From Comamonas sp. JUb58 (GTDB lineage Bacteria > Pseudomonadota > Gammaproteobacteria > Burkholderiales > Burkholderiaceae_C), in the NCBI RefSeq assembly GCF_004364775.1, contig NZ_SOAL01000009.1, positions 1-64,000 on the forward strand: a stretch of DNA of 64,000 bases. The letters run 5' to 3'. The position numbers were made by a program, and so were the translations under genes. Of this stretch, positions 32,679 to 44,375 are shown one piece after another. The notes beneath the pieces were generated by a model that had not been told where the DNA came from, ran no database searches, and saw only the letters and a program-made list of their open reading frames with translations. Position 1 is the stretch's first letter; every line of letters begins with the position of its first letter.

Positions 32679-33635
32679 TCAATTGCTGGTCGGTACCTGC
32701 TCGCTATCGCCGTCCGTCTCACCCGGCCCTTCATCGCCGCTGGCGCCGTCTTCGACCAGCAGCTCCACCAGCTCGCGGGCGAAGGAGGGCAGGGATTCGA
32801 GGTTGCGTACGACGATCTGCATCTCGCGGTTGGACCATTCGTCCGAGATGCTGATGATGCGGATGTCCATGCTGCGCGCGTGGCGGCGGGCGGCGGATTC
32901 GGGCAGGATGCCGATGCCCACGCCGGCCTCGATCATGCGGCAGGCGGCTTCGAAATTGCCCACCTGGATGCGCTGCTTGATTGGACGGTGCAGCAGGTCG
33001 CTGTGCTGGCGCAGAAAGGCGTGGATGGCGCTGGATTCATGCAGGCCGATGTAGTCGTATTCCAGGGTATCGCCAAAGGCCACGGACTTGCGGCGGGCCA
33101 GGGCATGGTCGGCATAGACGACGAGGACCAGGCGGTCGCTGCGGTAGGGCATCGCCACCAGGCTTTCTGTGCGCACCTGGCCGGCGACGATGCCGATGTC
33201 GGTCTGGCCTTCGCCAACGGCGCGGATGATGTCGTTGGACAGGCGCTCGCGCAGGTCGATATCCACATCCGGGTGCTTGCGCAGATAGGCACGCAGAACA
33301 GGCGGCAGAAACTCGCCCAGCGCCGTGGTGTTGGCAAACACGCGCACATGGCCTTTGATGCCGCGCGCGTACTCCTGCATGTCGCCGCGCAGGTGCTCGA
33401 TCTGGCCCAGCACCGTGCGGGCATGCTGCACAAAGGCCTGGCCCGGCAAGGTCAAGGTGACGCCCTGGCTGGTGCGGTAGAGCAGCTTGACGCCCATGCT
33501 CTCTTCCAGGTTCTTGATGCGGGTGCTGGCCGCTGGCAGCGAGATGAACGACAGCTCGGCCCCCCGCGTCATGCTGTTCGCGTCTGCCACATGCACCATC
33601 AGGCGCAGATCTACCAAGTCAAAATGCATAGCCAT
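32679..33635 (-). CDS. LysR-family regulator
   Basis: 318 residues. N-terminal helix-turn-helix ([10 protein letters not shown]...Ser-Leu-Pro-Ala-Ala-Ser-Thr-Arg-Ile), then an effector domain ending with an acidic Glu/Gly/Asp-rich tail of about 25 residues not usual in the family. Start at 33635 or two codons later. Last of a run of leftward genes (fetA-fetB-aidB-sdaA-this gene), 83 bases after sdaA. Confidence 0.87.
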   Translation of the reverse strand: MAMHFDLVDLRLMVHVADANSMTRGAELSFISLPAASTRIKNLEESMGVKLLYRTSQGVTLTLPGQAFVQHARTVLGQIEHLRGDMQEYARGIKGHVRVFANTTALGEFLPPVLRAYLRKHPDVDIDLRERLSNDIIRAVGEGQTDIGIVAGQVRTESLVAMPYRSDRLVLVVYADHALARRKSVAFGDTLEYDYIGLHESSAIHAFLRQHSDLLHRPIKQRIQVGNFEAACRMIEAGVGIGILPESAARRHARSMDIRIISISDEWSNREMQIVVRNLESLPSFARELVELLVEDGASGDEGPGETDGDSEQVPTSN

Positions 33636-33718
33636 GGCGCGATTGTAGGCGCTGATAGCAACCACACCCGGGGCGGGCGACCCCGCCTGTCACCCAGGTT
33701 GGCTGCCATCACTGGCCC

Positions 33719-35101
33719 TCAGCATTCAACGATGTGCACCGCCAGACCGCCCAGCGAGGTTTCCTTGTACTTGCTCATCATGTCGGCACCAGTGGCGCGC
33801 ATCGTGGCGATCACCTTGTCCAGGCTGACGATGTGCGAGCCATCGCCGCGCAGGGCCATGCGCGCTGCATTGATGGCCTTGACGGCGGCCAGCGCATTGC
33901 GCTCGATGCAGGGCACCTGCACCAGTCCGGCGACCGGGTCGCAGGTGAGGCCCAGGTGGTGCTCCATGCCGATTTCGGCGGCGTTCTCCACTTGCGCCGG
34001 TGTGCCGCCCAGCACGGCGCAGAGGCCGGCGGCCGCCATCGAGCAGGCCACGCCCACCTCGCCCTGGCAACCCACTTCGGCACCGGATATCGAGGCGTTC
34101 TCTTTGTACAGAATGCCGATGGCGCCGGCGGTCAGCAAAAAGTCCACCACCCCGGCCTCGGTGGCGCCGGGCACAAAGCGCCAGTAGTAGTGCAGCACGG
34201 CCGGCACAATGCCGGCGGCGCCATTGGTGGGCGCGGTCACCACGCGGCCACCGGCGGCGTTTTCCTCGTTCACCGCCAGCGCAAACAGGTTCACCCAGTC
34301 AATCACCTCCAGCGGATCGGTGTTGGCATGCTGGGTCAGGCCTTCGTAAAAGCCTGCTGCGCGGCGCTTCACATTCAGCCCACCGGGCAGGCGGCCTTGG
34401 GTGCTGCAGCCGCGCTGCACGCAGTCCTGCATCGCCTGCCAGATCTTGAGCAGGCCGCTGTCGATGTCGGCATCGCTGCGCCAGTGGCGCTCATTGGTGC
34501 GCATGATCTGCGCAATGGGCTGCTGGTGGTCATGCGCCAGTTGCAGCAGCTGCGCGGCGCTGTGAAAGGGCAGGGGCAGCACATCGGTGTCCGGTGCAAT
34601 CGCCTGCTGGCGCTCGGTATCGTGGGCCGCTTCTTCGCTGACGATAAAGCCGCCACCCACCGAGTAGTAGGCCTGCGCATCGACCAGTTCATGCCGGGCA
34701 TCCCAGGCCTCAAAGCGCATGCCGTTGGGGTGGAAGGGCAGGCTCACCTCGCCAATCAAGAGCAGATCGGTGGTGGGATCAAACACGATGCGCTGCTCGC
34801 CATTGAGCAGCAGCTGATGGCTGCTGTTGACCTCGGCAATGATGGCATCGACGGCATTCACATCCACCGTATCGGGTGCGTGGCCTGCCAGGCCCAGGAT
34901 CACCGCACGGTCGCTGGCGTGGCCGATGCCGGTAGCGCCCAGCGAGCCAAACAGCTGGCAGCGCAGGCGTGCCACCTGGGCCAGCACCCCTTGGCGCTGC
35001 AAGCGCTGCACAAAGGCATGCGCGGCGCGCATGGGGCCCACGGTGTGCGAGCTGCTGGGCCCGATACCGATCTTGAACAAATCAAACACGCTGACTGCCA
35101 T
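33719..35101 (-). CDS. sdaA: L-serine ammonia-lyase (serine deaminase)
   Basis: Iron-sulfur enzyme converting L-serine to pyruvate and ammonia in the cytoplasm. 460 residues: an N-terminal beta domain ([20 protein letters not shown]). The alpha domain has Ala-Pro-Thr-Asn-Gly-Ala-Ala-Gly-Ile and [11 protein letters not shown], with later Leu-Thr-Cys-Asp-Pro. The Cys residues are the 4Fe-4S ligands. ATG at 35101 gives the canonical N-terminus. Thirteen bases after aidB. Confidence 0.95.
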   Translation of the reverse strand: MAVSVFDLFKIGIGPSSSHTVGPMRAAHAFVQRLQRQGVLAQVARLRCQLFGSLGATGIGHASDRAVILGLAGHAPDTVDVNAVDAIIAEVNSSHQLLLNGEQRIVFDPTTDLLLIGEVSLPFHPNGMRFEAWDARHELVDAQAYYSVGGGFIVSEEAAHDTERQQAIAPDTDVLPLPFHSAAQLLQLAHDHQQPIAQIMRTNERHWRSDADIDSGLLKIWQAMQDCVQRGCSTQGRLPGGLNVKRRAAGFYEGLTQHANTDPLEVIDWVNLFALAVNEENAAGGRVVTAPTNGAAGIVPAVLHYYWRFVPGATEAGVVDFLLTAGAIGILYKENASISGAEVGCQGEVGVACSMAAAGLCAVLGGTPAQVENAAEIGMEHHLGLTCDPVAGLVQVPCIERNALAAVKAINAARMALRGDGSHIVSLDKVIATMRATGADMMSKYKETSLGGLAVHIVEC

Positions 35102-35114
35102 GGCTAGCTTCCGA

Positions 35115-36830
35115 TCATTTTTGCAACTGCAGACTGGCGCTGAGGATAGCGCTGATTTGCGCCTTGGCAAGCGGAGAAGCACCGAGCACACCCAAACAGG
35201 CATGCGGCCCCAGGCGGCTGGCCACAAAGGCATCGGCATGCGCAGGCGCCGCATGCTGCCGCATCAGGCCGGCCTGCACCACCAGCACCAGCTGCTGCAC
35301 CCATTGGCGGGCTTGCGCCTGCTGCGCCCAGGCATCCTGCGCCATCGCCTGCCACTGGCTGTGCAGGCGCTGCAGCGCTTGCGCAATCGCCAGGTCATCC
35401 GCTGCCATGCGCTGCAAGTCCTGCCACAGCGCATCACGCAACGCGGGCTCGCGCTGCAGCGCCTTCAGTACATCCAGGCACATCACATTGCCCGAGCCCT
35501 CCCAGATCGAATTCACTGGTGCTTCACGGTAGATGCGGGCGAGCGCAGAACTTTCGATATAGCCATTGCCGCCCAGCATTTCCATGGCCTCGGCGCTGCA
35601 GGCAATGGCACGTTTGCAGACCCAGAACTTGGCCGCCGGTGTCATGATGCGCTGCCAGGCCAACGCCGTGGTCTGGGCCGGGGTGCTGCTGTCTTCAAAG
35701 GCCTGTGCCAGTTGCATGGCCAGCAGCAGTGCCGCTTCGCTCTCCAGCGCCAGGTCGGCCAGCACCGATTGCATCAGCGGTTGCTCCGCCAAGGCCGCAC
35801 CAAAGGCCTGGCGGTGCCGGGCAGACCACAGCGCCTGCACGCTGGCTTGGCGCAGCAGTGCGCTGCTGCCCAGCACGCAGCACAGCCTGGTGATGGTCGC
35901 CATCTCCATGATGGTGGCAATGCCCCGGCCTTCCTCGCCCACCAGCAGGCCATAGGCATCGTCAAACAGCACCTCGCTGCTGGCATTGCTGCGGTTGCCG
36001 ACCTTGTCTTTGAGGCGCTGCACCAGCACGCTGTTGCGCCTGCCATCGGGCCGCCAGCGCGGCACCCAAAAACAGGCCAGTGGTGCCTGCAGCGCCTGGG
36101 CGTCTTGTGCGCTGCTGGCCATGCGCGCCACCACCAGGTGGGCATCGGCCATCGGCACCGAGTAAAACCATTTATGGCCTTGCAGCCGGTAGGCGGCGCC
36201 GCGCCCGCCGCCTGCGGCATCCAGCGGGTAGGCCACCGTGGTGTTGCTGCGCACATCCGATCCGCCTTGTTTTTCGGTCATACCCATGCCCACCCACAAG
36301 GCCGTCTTGTCTGTCACTGGCGCATCACGTGCGTCATGCTGGGCGCTGCTGATGCCGCGCGCGATCTGTGCCCACAGCGCGGGTTCCTTGCGCAGCACCG
36401 GGATGGCTGCCGTCGTCATTGTTGCGGGGCAGAGGCTGCCGGCCTCTGCCTGGCCATGCAGGTAAAAGCCGGCGGCCCAGGCTGTCCAGCGGCCGCTGGC
36501 TGCATCTTCCGGTGCGCCAGCAAACGGCATGTCGATCAGTTGCTGCGCGCGGTAGTGCGCCAGCACCTGGTGCCATGCGGGGTGAAACTCCACTTGGTCG
36601 ATGCGCCGGCCCCGTGCATCCCACTGCTGCAATTGCGGTGGGTGGCGGTTGGCCTGGTCGGCCCACTGCGCAAAGGCCGCGCTGCCGACGGTGCGCGCAT
36701 GCTGTTGCAGGCCCGGCAGCCAGGCCTGGGCCTGTGCACGCGCCAGGGCCGCCTGCAAGGCCGGATCGCTGCCCAGCGGGTCGTAGTCGACCAGCTCATC
36801 CACCAGGTTGTCCTTGTTGCGCTCTGCCAT
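35115..36830 (-). CDS. aidB: AidB-like acyl-CoA dehydrogenase family protein
   Basis: 571 residues, longer than ordinary acyl-CoA dehydrogenases (about 380) and like AidB of the adaptive response. The extra N-terminal region carries Asp-Tyr-Asp-Pro-Leu-Gly-Ser-Asp-Pro and Val-Glu-Phe-His-Pro-Ala-Trp-His. The FAD domain has [14 protein letters not shown], typical of AidB, and the C-terminal part [10 protein letters not shown] and Trp-Glu-Gly-Ser-Gly-Asn-Val. AidB binds FAD and DNA in E. coli; its reaction is unsettled. No ada gene is nearby. Confidence 0.9.
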   Translation of the reverse strand: MAERNKDNLVDELVDYDPLGSDPALQAALARAQAQAWLPGLQQHARTVGSAAFAQWADQANRHPPQLQQWDARGRRIDQVEFHPAWHQVLAHYRAQQLIDMPFAGAPEDAASGRWTAWAAGFYLHGQAEAGSLCPATMTTAAIPVLRKEPALWAQIARGISSAQHDARDAPVTDKTALWVGMGMTEKQGGSDVRSNTTVAYPLDAAGGGRGAAYRLQGHKWFYSVPMADAHLVVARMASSAQDAQALQAPLACFWVPRWRPDGRRNSVLVQRLKDKVGNRSNASSEVLFDDAYGLLVGEEGRGIATIMEMATITRLCCVLGSSALLRQASVQALWSARHRQAFGAALAEQPLMQSVLADLALESEAALLLAMQLAQAFEDSSTPAQTTALAWQRIMTPAAKFWVCKRAIACSAEAMEMLGGNGYIESSALARIYREAPVNSIWEGSGNVMCLDVLKALQREPALRDALWQDLQRMAADDLAIAQALQRLHSQWQAMAQDAWAQQAQARQWVQQLVLVVQAGLMRQHAAPAHADAFVASRLGPHACLGVLGASPLAKAQISAILSASLQLQK

Positions 36831-36891
36831 GGCTGCTCTCCCAGATGTGCTTGCCCATTCTATGAATGGAGCCAGCCCATGGCAAAGCCGA

Positions 36892-37695
36892 TCAGCGCGT
36901 GGTGTTCAGCCGGTCCAGCCGCAGGCGCTGGCGCTCGTCGCCCAGCGCACGGGCGGCCAGCAGTACGCTGCCGCCAGCGGCCAGCGCGCCGGCAAAGGTC
37001 AGCAGCAGCAATAACAGGATCTGGTACTTGGCGGCTTCCAGCGGATCCATGCCACCCAGGATCTGGCCGGTCATGATGCCTGGCAGGGTGATCAGCCCGG
37101 CGGCAGACATCTGGTTGATGATGGGGATCAGCCCCCGGCGGATGGCGGCACGGGTGTGCGGCGCCATCGCGCGGCGGAAGGACACACCCAATGCCAGCTG
37201 GGCCTCAATGGCAGCCCGGCCCGTGCGCACGCCGTCAAAAAAACTGTCCAGCCCCAGGCTGGCGGCATTGAGCACGCTGCCCAGCACAATGCCCATCAGC
37301 GGTATCGCATAGCGCGCATCAAACCAGGGCTCGGGCCGCACGGCGGTCATCAGTGCCAGCACCACGGTCGACAAACTGGCCAGCGCCACCACCAGCCCCG
37401 CAATGCGGTAGTTGCCCCCGCCGGACAGCCGCTGGTGCGGTCGCACCGCTACCTCGCGCGCGGCAGCGGCAATCATCACCAGCACCACCACCAAGGTGGT
37501 GCCCGGGTGCGCCTGCTGGAACACCAGCCGCAGCACATAGCCCACCAGCAGCAGCTGCACGGCCATGCGCAGCGATGCCCAGAGCACCTGGCGCTGCAGC
37601 TGCAGGCGCATGGCCCAGGATGCGGCAGCGGCGGCCAGCACCAGCGCCGCGCCCACCAGCAAGTCGCTGGGCTGCAGATGGATCGCCGGGTTCAT
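36892..37695 (-). CDS. fetB: ABC exporter permease FetB
   Basis: 267 residues with about six to seven membrane segments. It shows Ser-Leu-Arg-Met-Ala-Val-Gln-Leu-Leu-Leu-Val-Gly-Tyr, Ile-Pro-Leu-Met-Gly-Ile-Val-Leu-Gly, and Leu-Pro-Gly-Ile-Met-Thr-Gly-Gln-Ile-Leu-Gly-Gly-Met, all typical of the FetB (YbbM) family. In E. coli FetAB exports iron and aids oxidative-stress tolerance. Starts four bases inside the end of fetA (coupled). Confidence 0.92.
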   Translation of the reverse strand: MNPAIHLQPSDLLVGAALVLAAAAASWAMRLQLQRQVLWASLRMAVQLLLVGYVLRLVFQQAHPGTTLVVVLVMIAAAAREVAVRPHQRLSGGGNYRIAGLVVALASLSTVVLALMTAVRPEPWFDARYAIPLMGIVLGSVLNAASLGLDSFFDGVRTGRAAIEAQLALGVSFRRAMAPHTRAAIRRGLIPIINQMSAAGLITLPGIMTGQILGGMDPLEAAKYQILLLLLLTFAGALAAGGSVLLAARALGDERQRLRLDRLNTTR

Positions 37696-38321
37696 TGCGT
37701 GGCCTCCATCGGCATCAGCTGGTGGTCTACCAGCTGCATGCAGCGCTGGCCCACGCGCGCTGCCTGCGCATGCGAATGCGTCACCCACAGCAGACTCAAG
37801 CCCTGCTGCTGGCAGCGCTGCAGCAACTGCTCCACCGCAGCCACCGATGTTTCATCAAGCGCTGCCGTGGGCTCATCGAGCAGCAGCACCTGGGGTTGGC
37901 GCAGCAGCCCGCGCAACAAGGCCAGGCGCTGGCGCTCTCCGGTCGACAGCTGGGTCAGCGGAACATCGATGAAGCCCTGGCGCAGCCCCAGCTCGCTGGC
38001 CATCTCCAACAGCGCCGATTGGGAGCCCGGCGGGAAATGCTCCATCACCGTCGGCCCCCACCAGGCGGGCTCTGCCGCCAGGTACATCACCTGCTGGCGC
38101 CAGGCCGGGCCGCTGAACGCACTGCGCGGCTGGCCGTTGAGCAGCACCTCGCCGCTGCCCGGGTCCAGGTCGGCAATCAGCCGCAACAGCACCGATTTGC
38201 CCGCCCCCGATGCGCCCATCACCGCGACACATTCGCCTGCACCCAGCTCCAGCGAGCAGGGCCCACTGATGGGGCTTTGCAGGGCGCGGATGGACAGGCG
38301 GGGAGGGGTGGTGGCGGGCAT
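37692..38321 (-). CDS. fetA: ABC exporter ATP-binding protein FetA
   Basis: 209 residues: Walker A Gly-Ala-Ser-Gly-Ala-Gly-Lys-Ser-Val-Leu, signature Leu-Ser-Thr-Gly-Glu-Arg-Gln-Arg, and Walker B Val-Leu-Leu-Leu-Asp-Glu-Pro-Thr-Ala-Ala-Leu-Asp. Overlaps fetB by four bases, so the two form one exporter. Confidence 0.92.
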   Translation of the reverse strand: MPATTPPRLSIRALQSPISGPCSLELGAGECVAVMGASGAGKSVLLRLIADLDPGSGEVLLNGQPRSAFSGPAWRQQVMYLAAEPAWWGPTVMEHFPPGSQSALLEMASELGLRQGFIDVPLTQLSTGERQRLALLRGLLRQPQVLLLDEPTAALDETSVAAVEQLLQRCQQQGLSLLWVTHSHAQAARVGQRCMQLVDHQLMPMEATQ

Positions 38322-38393
38322 GGTGGCTGAGTGTAGCGCTGGGCTGACGGGAGCGATTTCCCTGCACGCGATGGATGAGCGTTTTGCTCGCCA

Positions 38394-38433
38394 GCAAAAA
38401 AGCCAGCAGCTCCCGGTCAGGGAGCTGCTGGCT
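38394..38433 (-). terminator. Strong leftward terminator between recQ and fetA
   Basis: Fourteen-base-pair perfect stem AGCCAGCAGCTCCC with its complement, loop GGTCA; the A-run 38395-38400 gives a U-tract leftward. It lies about 220 bases after the recQ stop. Confidence 0.88.
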
Positions 38434-38655
38434 CTCGGTGGTGGAGAAGTGCCGGGGCTTATTGCTCGACAGGCTGGGCGGCCGCGTCTGCCAATGCCTG
38501 GCGGAGTGCTTCTGGATCGGCAGGCGTTTCAGGTAGTAGACCTGTTCGCTGCGATCGGCGGCGTTGAGCTTGAGGCAAAGCCGGTGCCGTAACCGCTTCC
38601 CGTCGCCAGCTTCTCCAGCCTGACGAAATCGCTCAGCGCTGTGCTGGCTTTCAGA
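38434..38655 (-). other. Stretch between recQ and its terminator; possible degraded leftward reading frame
   Basis: A leftward frame ends at TAA (38461-38459) with a protein-like C-terminus (Asp-Pro-Glu-Ala-Leu-Arg-Gln-Ala-Leu-Ala-Asp-Ala-Ala). It is open only back to about 38633, where a stop occurs, and contains no ATG or GTG start. It may be a gene remnant, or simply a long 3' region of recQ. Not called as a gene. Confidence 0.3.
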
Positions 38656-40587
38656 TCAGTCGGCGCTGCATACCTTCAACACCGCCTCCCCATAAGCCTC
38701 CAGCTTCTTCACCCCAATCCCGCTCACGCCCTGCAGCTCATCCAGGCTCTGCGGGTTGCGCTGGGCGATGGCCGCCAAGGTCGCGTCGGCGAAGACCACG
38801 TAGGCGGGCACGTTGTGTTCCTTGGCCACTTCGGTGCGCCAGGCCTTGAGGTTGATGAAGCGGACCTGCTCGTCGGGGCCCAGGTTTTGCGCGGCGACGG
38901 CGGGTTTGGTGCTGCGCTGGCGTTTGCTGGGGCTGCGCTCGGCGGTGCTTTCGCGCAGCTCCACGGTTTGCTCGCCGCGCAGCACGGCGCGTGAGCCGTC
39001 GCACAGGGTGAGGGTCTCGAAGCTGTAGCCGGCCTCGGTCTGCACCTTGTGGGTGGCCAGGGCGCCAATGGCCAGCAACTGGCGCAGCACGCCGCGCAGC
39101 TGGGGCTCGGTGTAGTCCTGGCAGAGGCCAAAGGTGCTCAGCTGCTGGTGGCCGAACTGGCGCACCTTGTCGGTTTCCTTGCCGCGCACAATGTCGAGGA
39201 TATGGCTCGCGCCAAAGGTGATCTGGCTGGCCGAATGGGCGCGGTAGATGGTGGACAGCAGCTTGCGCGCGGCATCGGTGCCGTCCCAGGTTTTGGGCGG
39301 GCTCAGGCAGTTGTCGCAGTTGCCGCAGCGGTAACGCGGGGCCTTCTCGGCGGATGCGGCGGAGGCCTCGGGGTGGGCCGAGTCGTAGTCGCCGCCCTGG
39401 CCGTAGACCTCGTCAAAATAGGCTAGCAGGCGCACGCGCCGGCAGTCGGTGGCCTCGGCCAGGCCCAGCAGCGCATCGAGCTTGCCGCGCATCACCTGCT
39501 TGAAGGCATCGCCCGCCGGGCTTTCGTCGATCATGCTGCGCTGGCTGACCACGTCGCGGTAGCCATAGGCCATCCAGGCATCGGCGGGCAGGCCGTCGCG
39601 TCCGCCCCGGCCGGTTTCCTGGTAGTAGCTCTCGATGTTCTTGGGCATGTCCACATGGGCGACAAAGCGCACATCGGGCTTGTTGATGCCCATGCCGAAC
39701 GCGATGGTGGCGACCATCACAATGCCTTCTTCGCGCAGAAAGCGGCTTTGGTTTTGCTGGCGCAGCTCGGCACCCAGGCCGGCGTGGTAGGGCAGGGCGT
39801 TGATGCCGGCATCGCACAGCGATTGCGCGACCTCTTCCACCTTCTTGCGCGACAGGCAATAGACCACGCCGGCCTCGCCATCATGCTCGCGCTCGATAAA
39901 GCGCAGCAGCTGGGCGGTGGCGTCTTTTTTCTCGACGATGGTGTAGCGGATGTTGGCGCGGTCAAAGCTGCTGATGAAGACGCGCGCCGATTCGAGCTGC
40001 ATGCGCTCGACGATGTCGGCGCGGGTCAGCGCATCGGCCGTGGCGGTGAGCGCGATACGCGGCACGCCGGCATAGCGCTGGTGCAGCACGGTCAGCTCGC
40101 GGTACTCGGGCCGAAAGTCGTGCCCCCACTGGCTGACGCAATGGGCCTCGTCGATGGCGAACAGCGCCAGCTTGCCCATGGCATGCAGCTCATCGAGCAG
40201 GCCCAGAAAACGCGGCGTGTTGAGCCGCTCGGGCGCCACATACAGCAAGGTGATGCCGCCCGACAGCAGCTGCAGTTCCACATCGCGGGTCTGGTCGTAG
40301 TCGAGGGTGGAGTTGAGGAAGGCGGCATCCACACCGATCTCGTGCATGGCGCTGACCTGGTCGTGCATCAGCGCGATGAGGGGCGAGATGACGATGGTGG
40401 TGCCGTGGCCCTGCTGCTGGCGCACGATGGCCGGGATCTGGTAGCACAGGCTTTTGCCGCCGCCGGTGGGCATCAGCACCAGCGCATCGTCGCCGCCGAT
40501 CACATGGTCAACAATGGCCTGCTGCGAGCCGCGAAAATGCGCATAGCCAAAGGCATCCTGCAAAACGGTGTGGGCGAGGGAAGTCAC
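38656..40587 (-). CDS. recQ: ATP-dependent DNA helicase RecQ
   Basis: 643 residues, 3'-5' helicase of recombination and fork repair. Motifs in order: Phe-Arg-Gly-Ser-Gln-Gln (motif 0), Met-Pro-Thr-Gly-Gly-Gly-Lys-Ser (Walker A), Ile-Asp-Glu-Ala-His-Cys (motif II), Ala-Thr-Ala, [10 protein letters not shown]. A zinc-binding Cys-Gly-Asn-Cys-Asp-Asn-Cys region, RQC and a C-terminal HRDC domain ([11 protein letters not shown]) follow. The preceding Cys is in Arg-Tyr-Arg-Cys. Confidence 0.96.
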   Translation of the reverse strand: MTSLAHTVLQDAFGYAHFRGSQQAIVDHVIGGDDALVLMPTGGGKSLCYQIPAIVRQQQGHGTTIVISPLIALMHDQVSAMHEIGVDAAFLNSTLDYDQTRDVELQLLSGGITLLYVAPERLNTPRFLGLLDELHAMGKLALFAIDEAHCVSQWGHDFRPEYRELTVLHQRYAGVPRIALTATADALTRADIVERMQLESARVFISSFDRANIRYTIVEKKDATAQLLRFIEREHDGEAGVVYCLSRKKVEEVAQSLCDAGINALPYHAGLGAELRQQNQSRFLREEGIVMVATIAFGMGINKPDVRFVAHVDMPKNIESYYQETGRGGRDGLPADAWMAYGYRDVVSQRSMIDESPAGDAFKQVMRGKLDALLGLAEATDCRRVRLLAYFDEVYGQGGDYDSAHPEASAASAEKAPRYRCGNCDNCLSPPKTWDGTDAARKLLSTIYRAHSASQITFGASHILDIVRGKETDKVRQFGHQQLSTFGLCQDYTEPQLRGVLRQLLAIGALATHKVQTEAGYSFETLTLCDGSRAVLRGEQTVELRESTAERSPSKRQRSTKPAVAAQNLGPDEQVRFINLKAWRTEVAKEHNVPAYVVFADATLAAIAQRNPQSLDELQGVSGIGVKKLEAYGEAVLKVCSAD

Positions 40588-40886
40588 AAATTGCTAGAGA
40601 AGGCAGCTGTGCCAGCCCCCTGAAAGGGCCGCGCAAGCAGGGTATCGTCAACAGGCCGGAGGGGCCGCCTGGGTGGCGCCGCCCAGACGGTGGCCGGGGC
40701 AGGCGCAAAGCGCTATTGTGCGCGTTTTGGGGCGCTGCAACGGCTGGGCGGGGTTTGTGGGGCGGTAACGGGCTGTTTTGTGGTGCGGATGCACGCTGAC
40801 CACCATGGCGCCATACAACCAGCGCCGGTATGGCAAATAACGCCCGGCCGCCACGCTCCAGTGGGCGGCGACCTACAATGGCCGCC

Positions 40887-41951
<1,065 letters not shown>

Positions 41952-41986
41952 GACGTCATACCGGTTGCGGCCCGTTCTGAACCCTT

Positions 41987-43438
41987 TTAGAACGGGTACT
42001 GGCGCTCGGTGGTTTGCATGGTGATCCAGCGGGTGTCGGTGAAGGCATCGATACCCTGGCGCCCGCCAAAATGGCCATAGCCTGAATCCTTCACGCCGCC
42101 AAACGGCATTTGTGCCTCATCGTGCACGGTGGGGCCGTTGATATGGCAGATACCGGCCTCGATGCGAGCCGCCACGCGCCAGCCGCGTGCGGTGTCGCGG
42201 GTGAATACCGCAGATGACAGGCCGAACGCATTGTCGTTGGCGCAGGCAATGGCTTCGTCTTCGCCGTTCACGCGCACGATGCCCTTGACGGGACCAAAAC
42301 TCTCTTCATGGTAGATGCGCATCGCAGGCGTCACGCCGTCCAGCAAGGTAGCAGGCATCAGCGTGCTGTCCGCCTTGCCGCCGCAGACGATGCTGGCGCC
42401 GTGTGCCACAGCGTCATCGATCAGCGCGTTGCAGCGCTCCACGGTCGCCATGCCCACCACCGAACCCAGCACCACCGGCCCCTGGCGGGGATCACCCAAA
42501 GGCAGCGCTGCAGCCCGAGCCGCCAGCTTGGCGACAAAGGCGTCGGCCACGCGCTGGTCGACTACCAAACGCTCGGTGGACATACAGATTTGCCCCGAGT
42601 TGGCAAAGGAGCTGAAGCTGGCGGCGCGGGCCGCAGCGTCCAGGTCGGCATCGTCCAGCACGATGAAGGGCGCTTTGCCACCCAGCTCCAGCAGCGCGGG
42701 TTTGAGGTGGCGGGCGCAGGTTTGCGCAATGAGGCGGCCCACACGCGTTGAGCCGGTGAAGCTGACGCGGCGCACCGCCGGGTGGGCAACGATGGCCTCG
42801 ACGATGCTGGCAGCATCCTCTGGCGCATTGGTCACAAAGTTCAGCACTCCGGGCGGTAAGCCGGCATCCTGCAGCGCCTCCATGACCAGACCGTGCGTGG
42901 CCGGACACCACTCCGAGCCTTTGAGGATGACGGTGTTGCCGCAGGCCAGTGCGGTGGAGATGGCGCGCACGGCCAGGATCACCGGCGCGTTCCAGGGCGC
43001 GATACCCAGCACCACCCCGGCGGGCTGGCGCACCGCCATGGCCAGGCTGCCCGGCACATCAGAGGGGATGACTTCGCCGCTGATCTGTGTGGTCAGGGAC
43101 GCTGCCTCCAGCAGCATGCTGCTGGCCAGGTGGACATTGAAGCCCGCCCAGTGGCCCGAGGCCCCGGTCTCGGATGCCATGGCTGCGGCAATGGCATCGC
43201 CCTTGGCGTGCAGGGTGTCAGAAGCCTTCATCAGCAGCGCGCGCCGCGCGCCTGGCCCCAGCTGTGCCCAGGCGGGGAAAGCCGCTGCTGCCGCCTCGCA
43301 GGCCAGTACGGCATCGGCCACGGTGGCTGCCGGGGCGCGGGATGCTACCGTGCCATCGAGCGGATTCTTGCGCTCCACCGTCGCCGCATTGCCGGCATCG
43401 CAAGCCTGGCCACCAATCAGCATTTTTTGTTCAATCAT
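41987..43438 (-). CDS. NAD(P)-dependent aldehyde dehydrogenase (salicylaldehyde/vanillin dehydrogenase-like)
   Basis: 483 residues of the ALDH superfamily. Cofactor-site Pro-Trp-Asn-Ala-Pro-Val-Ile-Leu, Phe-Thr-Gly-Ser-Thr-Arg-Val-Gly, general base in Leu-Glu-Leu-Gly-Gly-Lys-Ala-Pro, nucleophile in Asn-Ser-Gly-Gln-Ile-Cys-Met-Ser, and Glu-Glu-Ser-Phe-Gly-Pro-Val. The Gln-Ile-Cys-Met-Ser context is common in aromatic aldehyde dehydrogenases. Preceded at 15 bases by a broken Bug-family binding-protein gene, suggesting an aromatic uptake-and-oxidation unit that has decayed. Convergent with metH. Confidence 0.9.
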   Translation of the reverse strand: MIEQKMLIGGQACDAGNAATVERKNPLDGTVASRAPAATVADAVLACEAAAAAFPAWAQLGPGARRALLMKASDTLHAKGDAIAAAMASETGASGHWAGFNVHLASSMLLEAASLTTQISGEVIPSDVPGSLAMAVRQPAGVVLGIAPWNAPVILAVRAISTALACGNTVILKGSEWCPATHGLVMEALQDAGLPPGVLNFVTNAPEDAASIVEAIVAHPAVRRVSFTGSTRVGRLIAQTCARHLKPALLELGGKAPFIVLDDADLDAAARAASFSSFANSGQICMSTERLVVDQRVADAFVAKLAARAAALPLGDPRQGPVVLGSVVGMATVERCNALIDDAVAHGASIVCGGKADSTLMPATLLDGVTPAMRIYHEESFGPVKGIVRVNGEDEAIACANDNAFGLSSAVFTRDTARGWRVAARIEAGICHINGPTVHDEAQMPFGGVKDSGYGHFGGRQGIDAFTDTRWITMQTTERQYPF

Positions 43439-43453
43439 TGCAGGGTCTCCTGT

Positions 43454-43615
43454 TCACTGCCATTCATCCAGTGTCAGGCGCACATCCTCAACCAGGCTGG
43501 CAAACCTTGTTTGCTCTCGGGCATGGTGGCTGATGAAAGCCTGCCGATCTATCAGGGTGGGTGTGGCGCCGAGGCTGTAGATGCTATCGATCAGACGCTG
43601 TTGCTGCAACGCGCT
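43454..43615 (-). pseudogene. C-terminal fragment of a Bug/TctC-type solute-binding protein
   Basis: About 52 residues resemble the end of tripartite-tricarboxylate binding proteins: Ser-Leu-Gly-Ala-Thr-Pro, then Phe-x7-Glu-x-x-Arg-Phe-x-x-Leu-Val and a final Leu-x-Leu-Asp. No signal peptide or N-terminal two thirds remain; upstream the frame is noise and the GntR gene begins 86 bases on. The family is hugely expanded in Comamonadaceae, and its genes commonly sit beside catabolic enzymes. Confidence 0.5.
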
Positions 43616-43700
43616 GGCAAAGCGGCGACTTGGCAGGCTTGGCTGCAAGGACTTCAACGGCAGTTGGCAGATGCCCAAGAGCCTAGGTGGAAGGCAGCTA

Positions 43701-44375
43701 TCAGAGCACCATGCCCGCATCGCTCATGCGACGGGCATAGACGCTGAGCAAGACGCGCTCGGAATGGGTCAGGTAGTCATGCATCAGCTTGGCGGCCTGC
43801 TCCATGTCCCCGGCCTCGAAGCGCTCCAGGATGTTGGCGTTCAGGTCGATGTAGGGCGCGTGCATGAACTCGGCATCGCCCAGCATGCCAAAGGCCAGGC
43901 GCAGCTCCACCAGCAGGTGCGAGAACATGGTGTTGAGCCGCTCGCTGTCGGCCAGCGCCACAACGCCTTTGTGAAAGCGCATATTGCCGGTGCCCACCTC
44001 CACCCAGCGGCCGGCCTCGCGCAGCTGCTTTTGCGCGGCGACGGCTTCGCGCATCTCCTTGCGTGCCGGGTGCTGCGGAATGGCCTGCTGCAGCGCCTGG
44101 CACTCGATCATGCGGCGCACGCGGTAGATATCCATGATGGAGGCCATCGAGGGGATGGCGACAAACACGCCCCGGTTGGGCAGATGGCGCAGCAGCCCTT
44201 CCTTGGTCAGCAGGCGGAACACCTCGCGCAAGGTGTTGCGCGAGATCTCCAGGCTTTCGCTCAGGGCCACCTCGGACAGGCGCGATCCGGGCTGGAATTC
44301 GCCACGCACGATGCGGTCGCGGATCTGCTCGGCCACGCGGTCGTTGAGCGAGAGAGTAGGCAGTGCAACATTCAT
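43701..44375 (-). CDS. GntR-family regulator, FCD subfamily
   Basis: 224 residues. Winged helix at the N-terminus (Ile-Arg-Asp-Arg-Ile-Val-Arg-Gly-Glu-Phe-Gln-Pro-Gly-Ser-Arg-Leu-Ser-Glu...Ser-Arg-Asn-Thr-Leu-Arg-Glu-Val-Phe). A C-terminal FCD helical bundle holds metal-binding Asp/His residues (Phe-His-Lys, His-Asp-Tyr-Leu-Thr-His). FCD regulators bind small organic acids. Divergent from the 5-oxoproline operon with two FadR-type operator matches between, so it most likely represses that operon and responds to 5-oxoproline or a product (inference). Confidence 0.9.
   Translation of the reverse strand: MNVALPTLSLNDRVAEQIRDRIVRGEFQPGSRLSEVALSESLEISRNTLREVFRLLTKEGLLRHLPNRGVFVAIPSMASIMDIYRVRRMIECQALQQAIPQHPARKEMREAVAAQKQLREAGRWVEVGTGNMRFHKGVVALADSERLNTMFSHLLVELRLAFGMLGDAEFMHAPYIDLNANILERFEAGDMEQAAKLMHDYLTHSERVLLSVYARRMSDAGMVL

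Noticed and set aside
40700-40886. Possible SAH or cobalamin riboswitch upstream of the MetH module
   Set aside because: GCGCTGCAACGG near 40731 resembles part of the SAH riboswitch core, but the pairing partner and the downstream GGCGCTC element are missing, and no B12-box is present.
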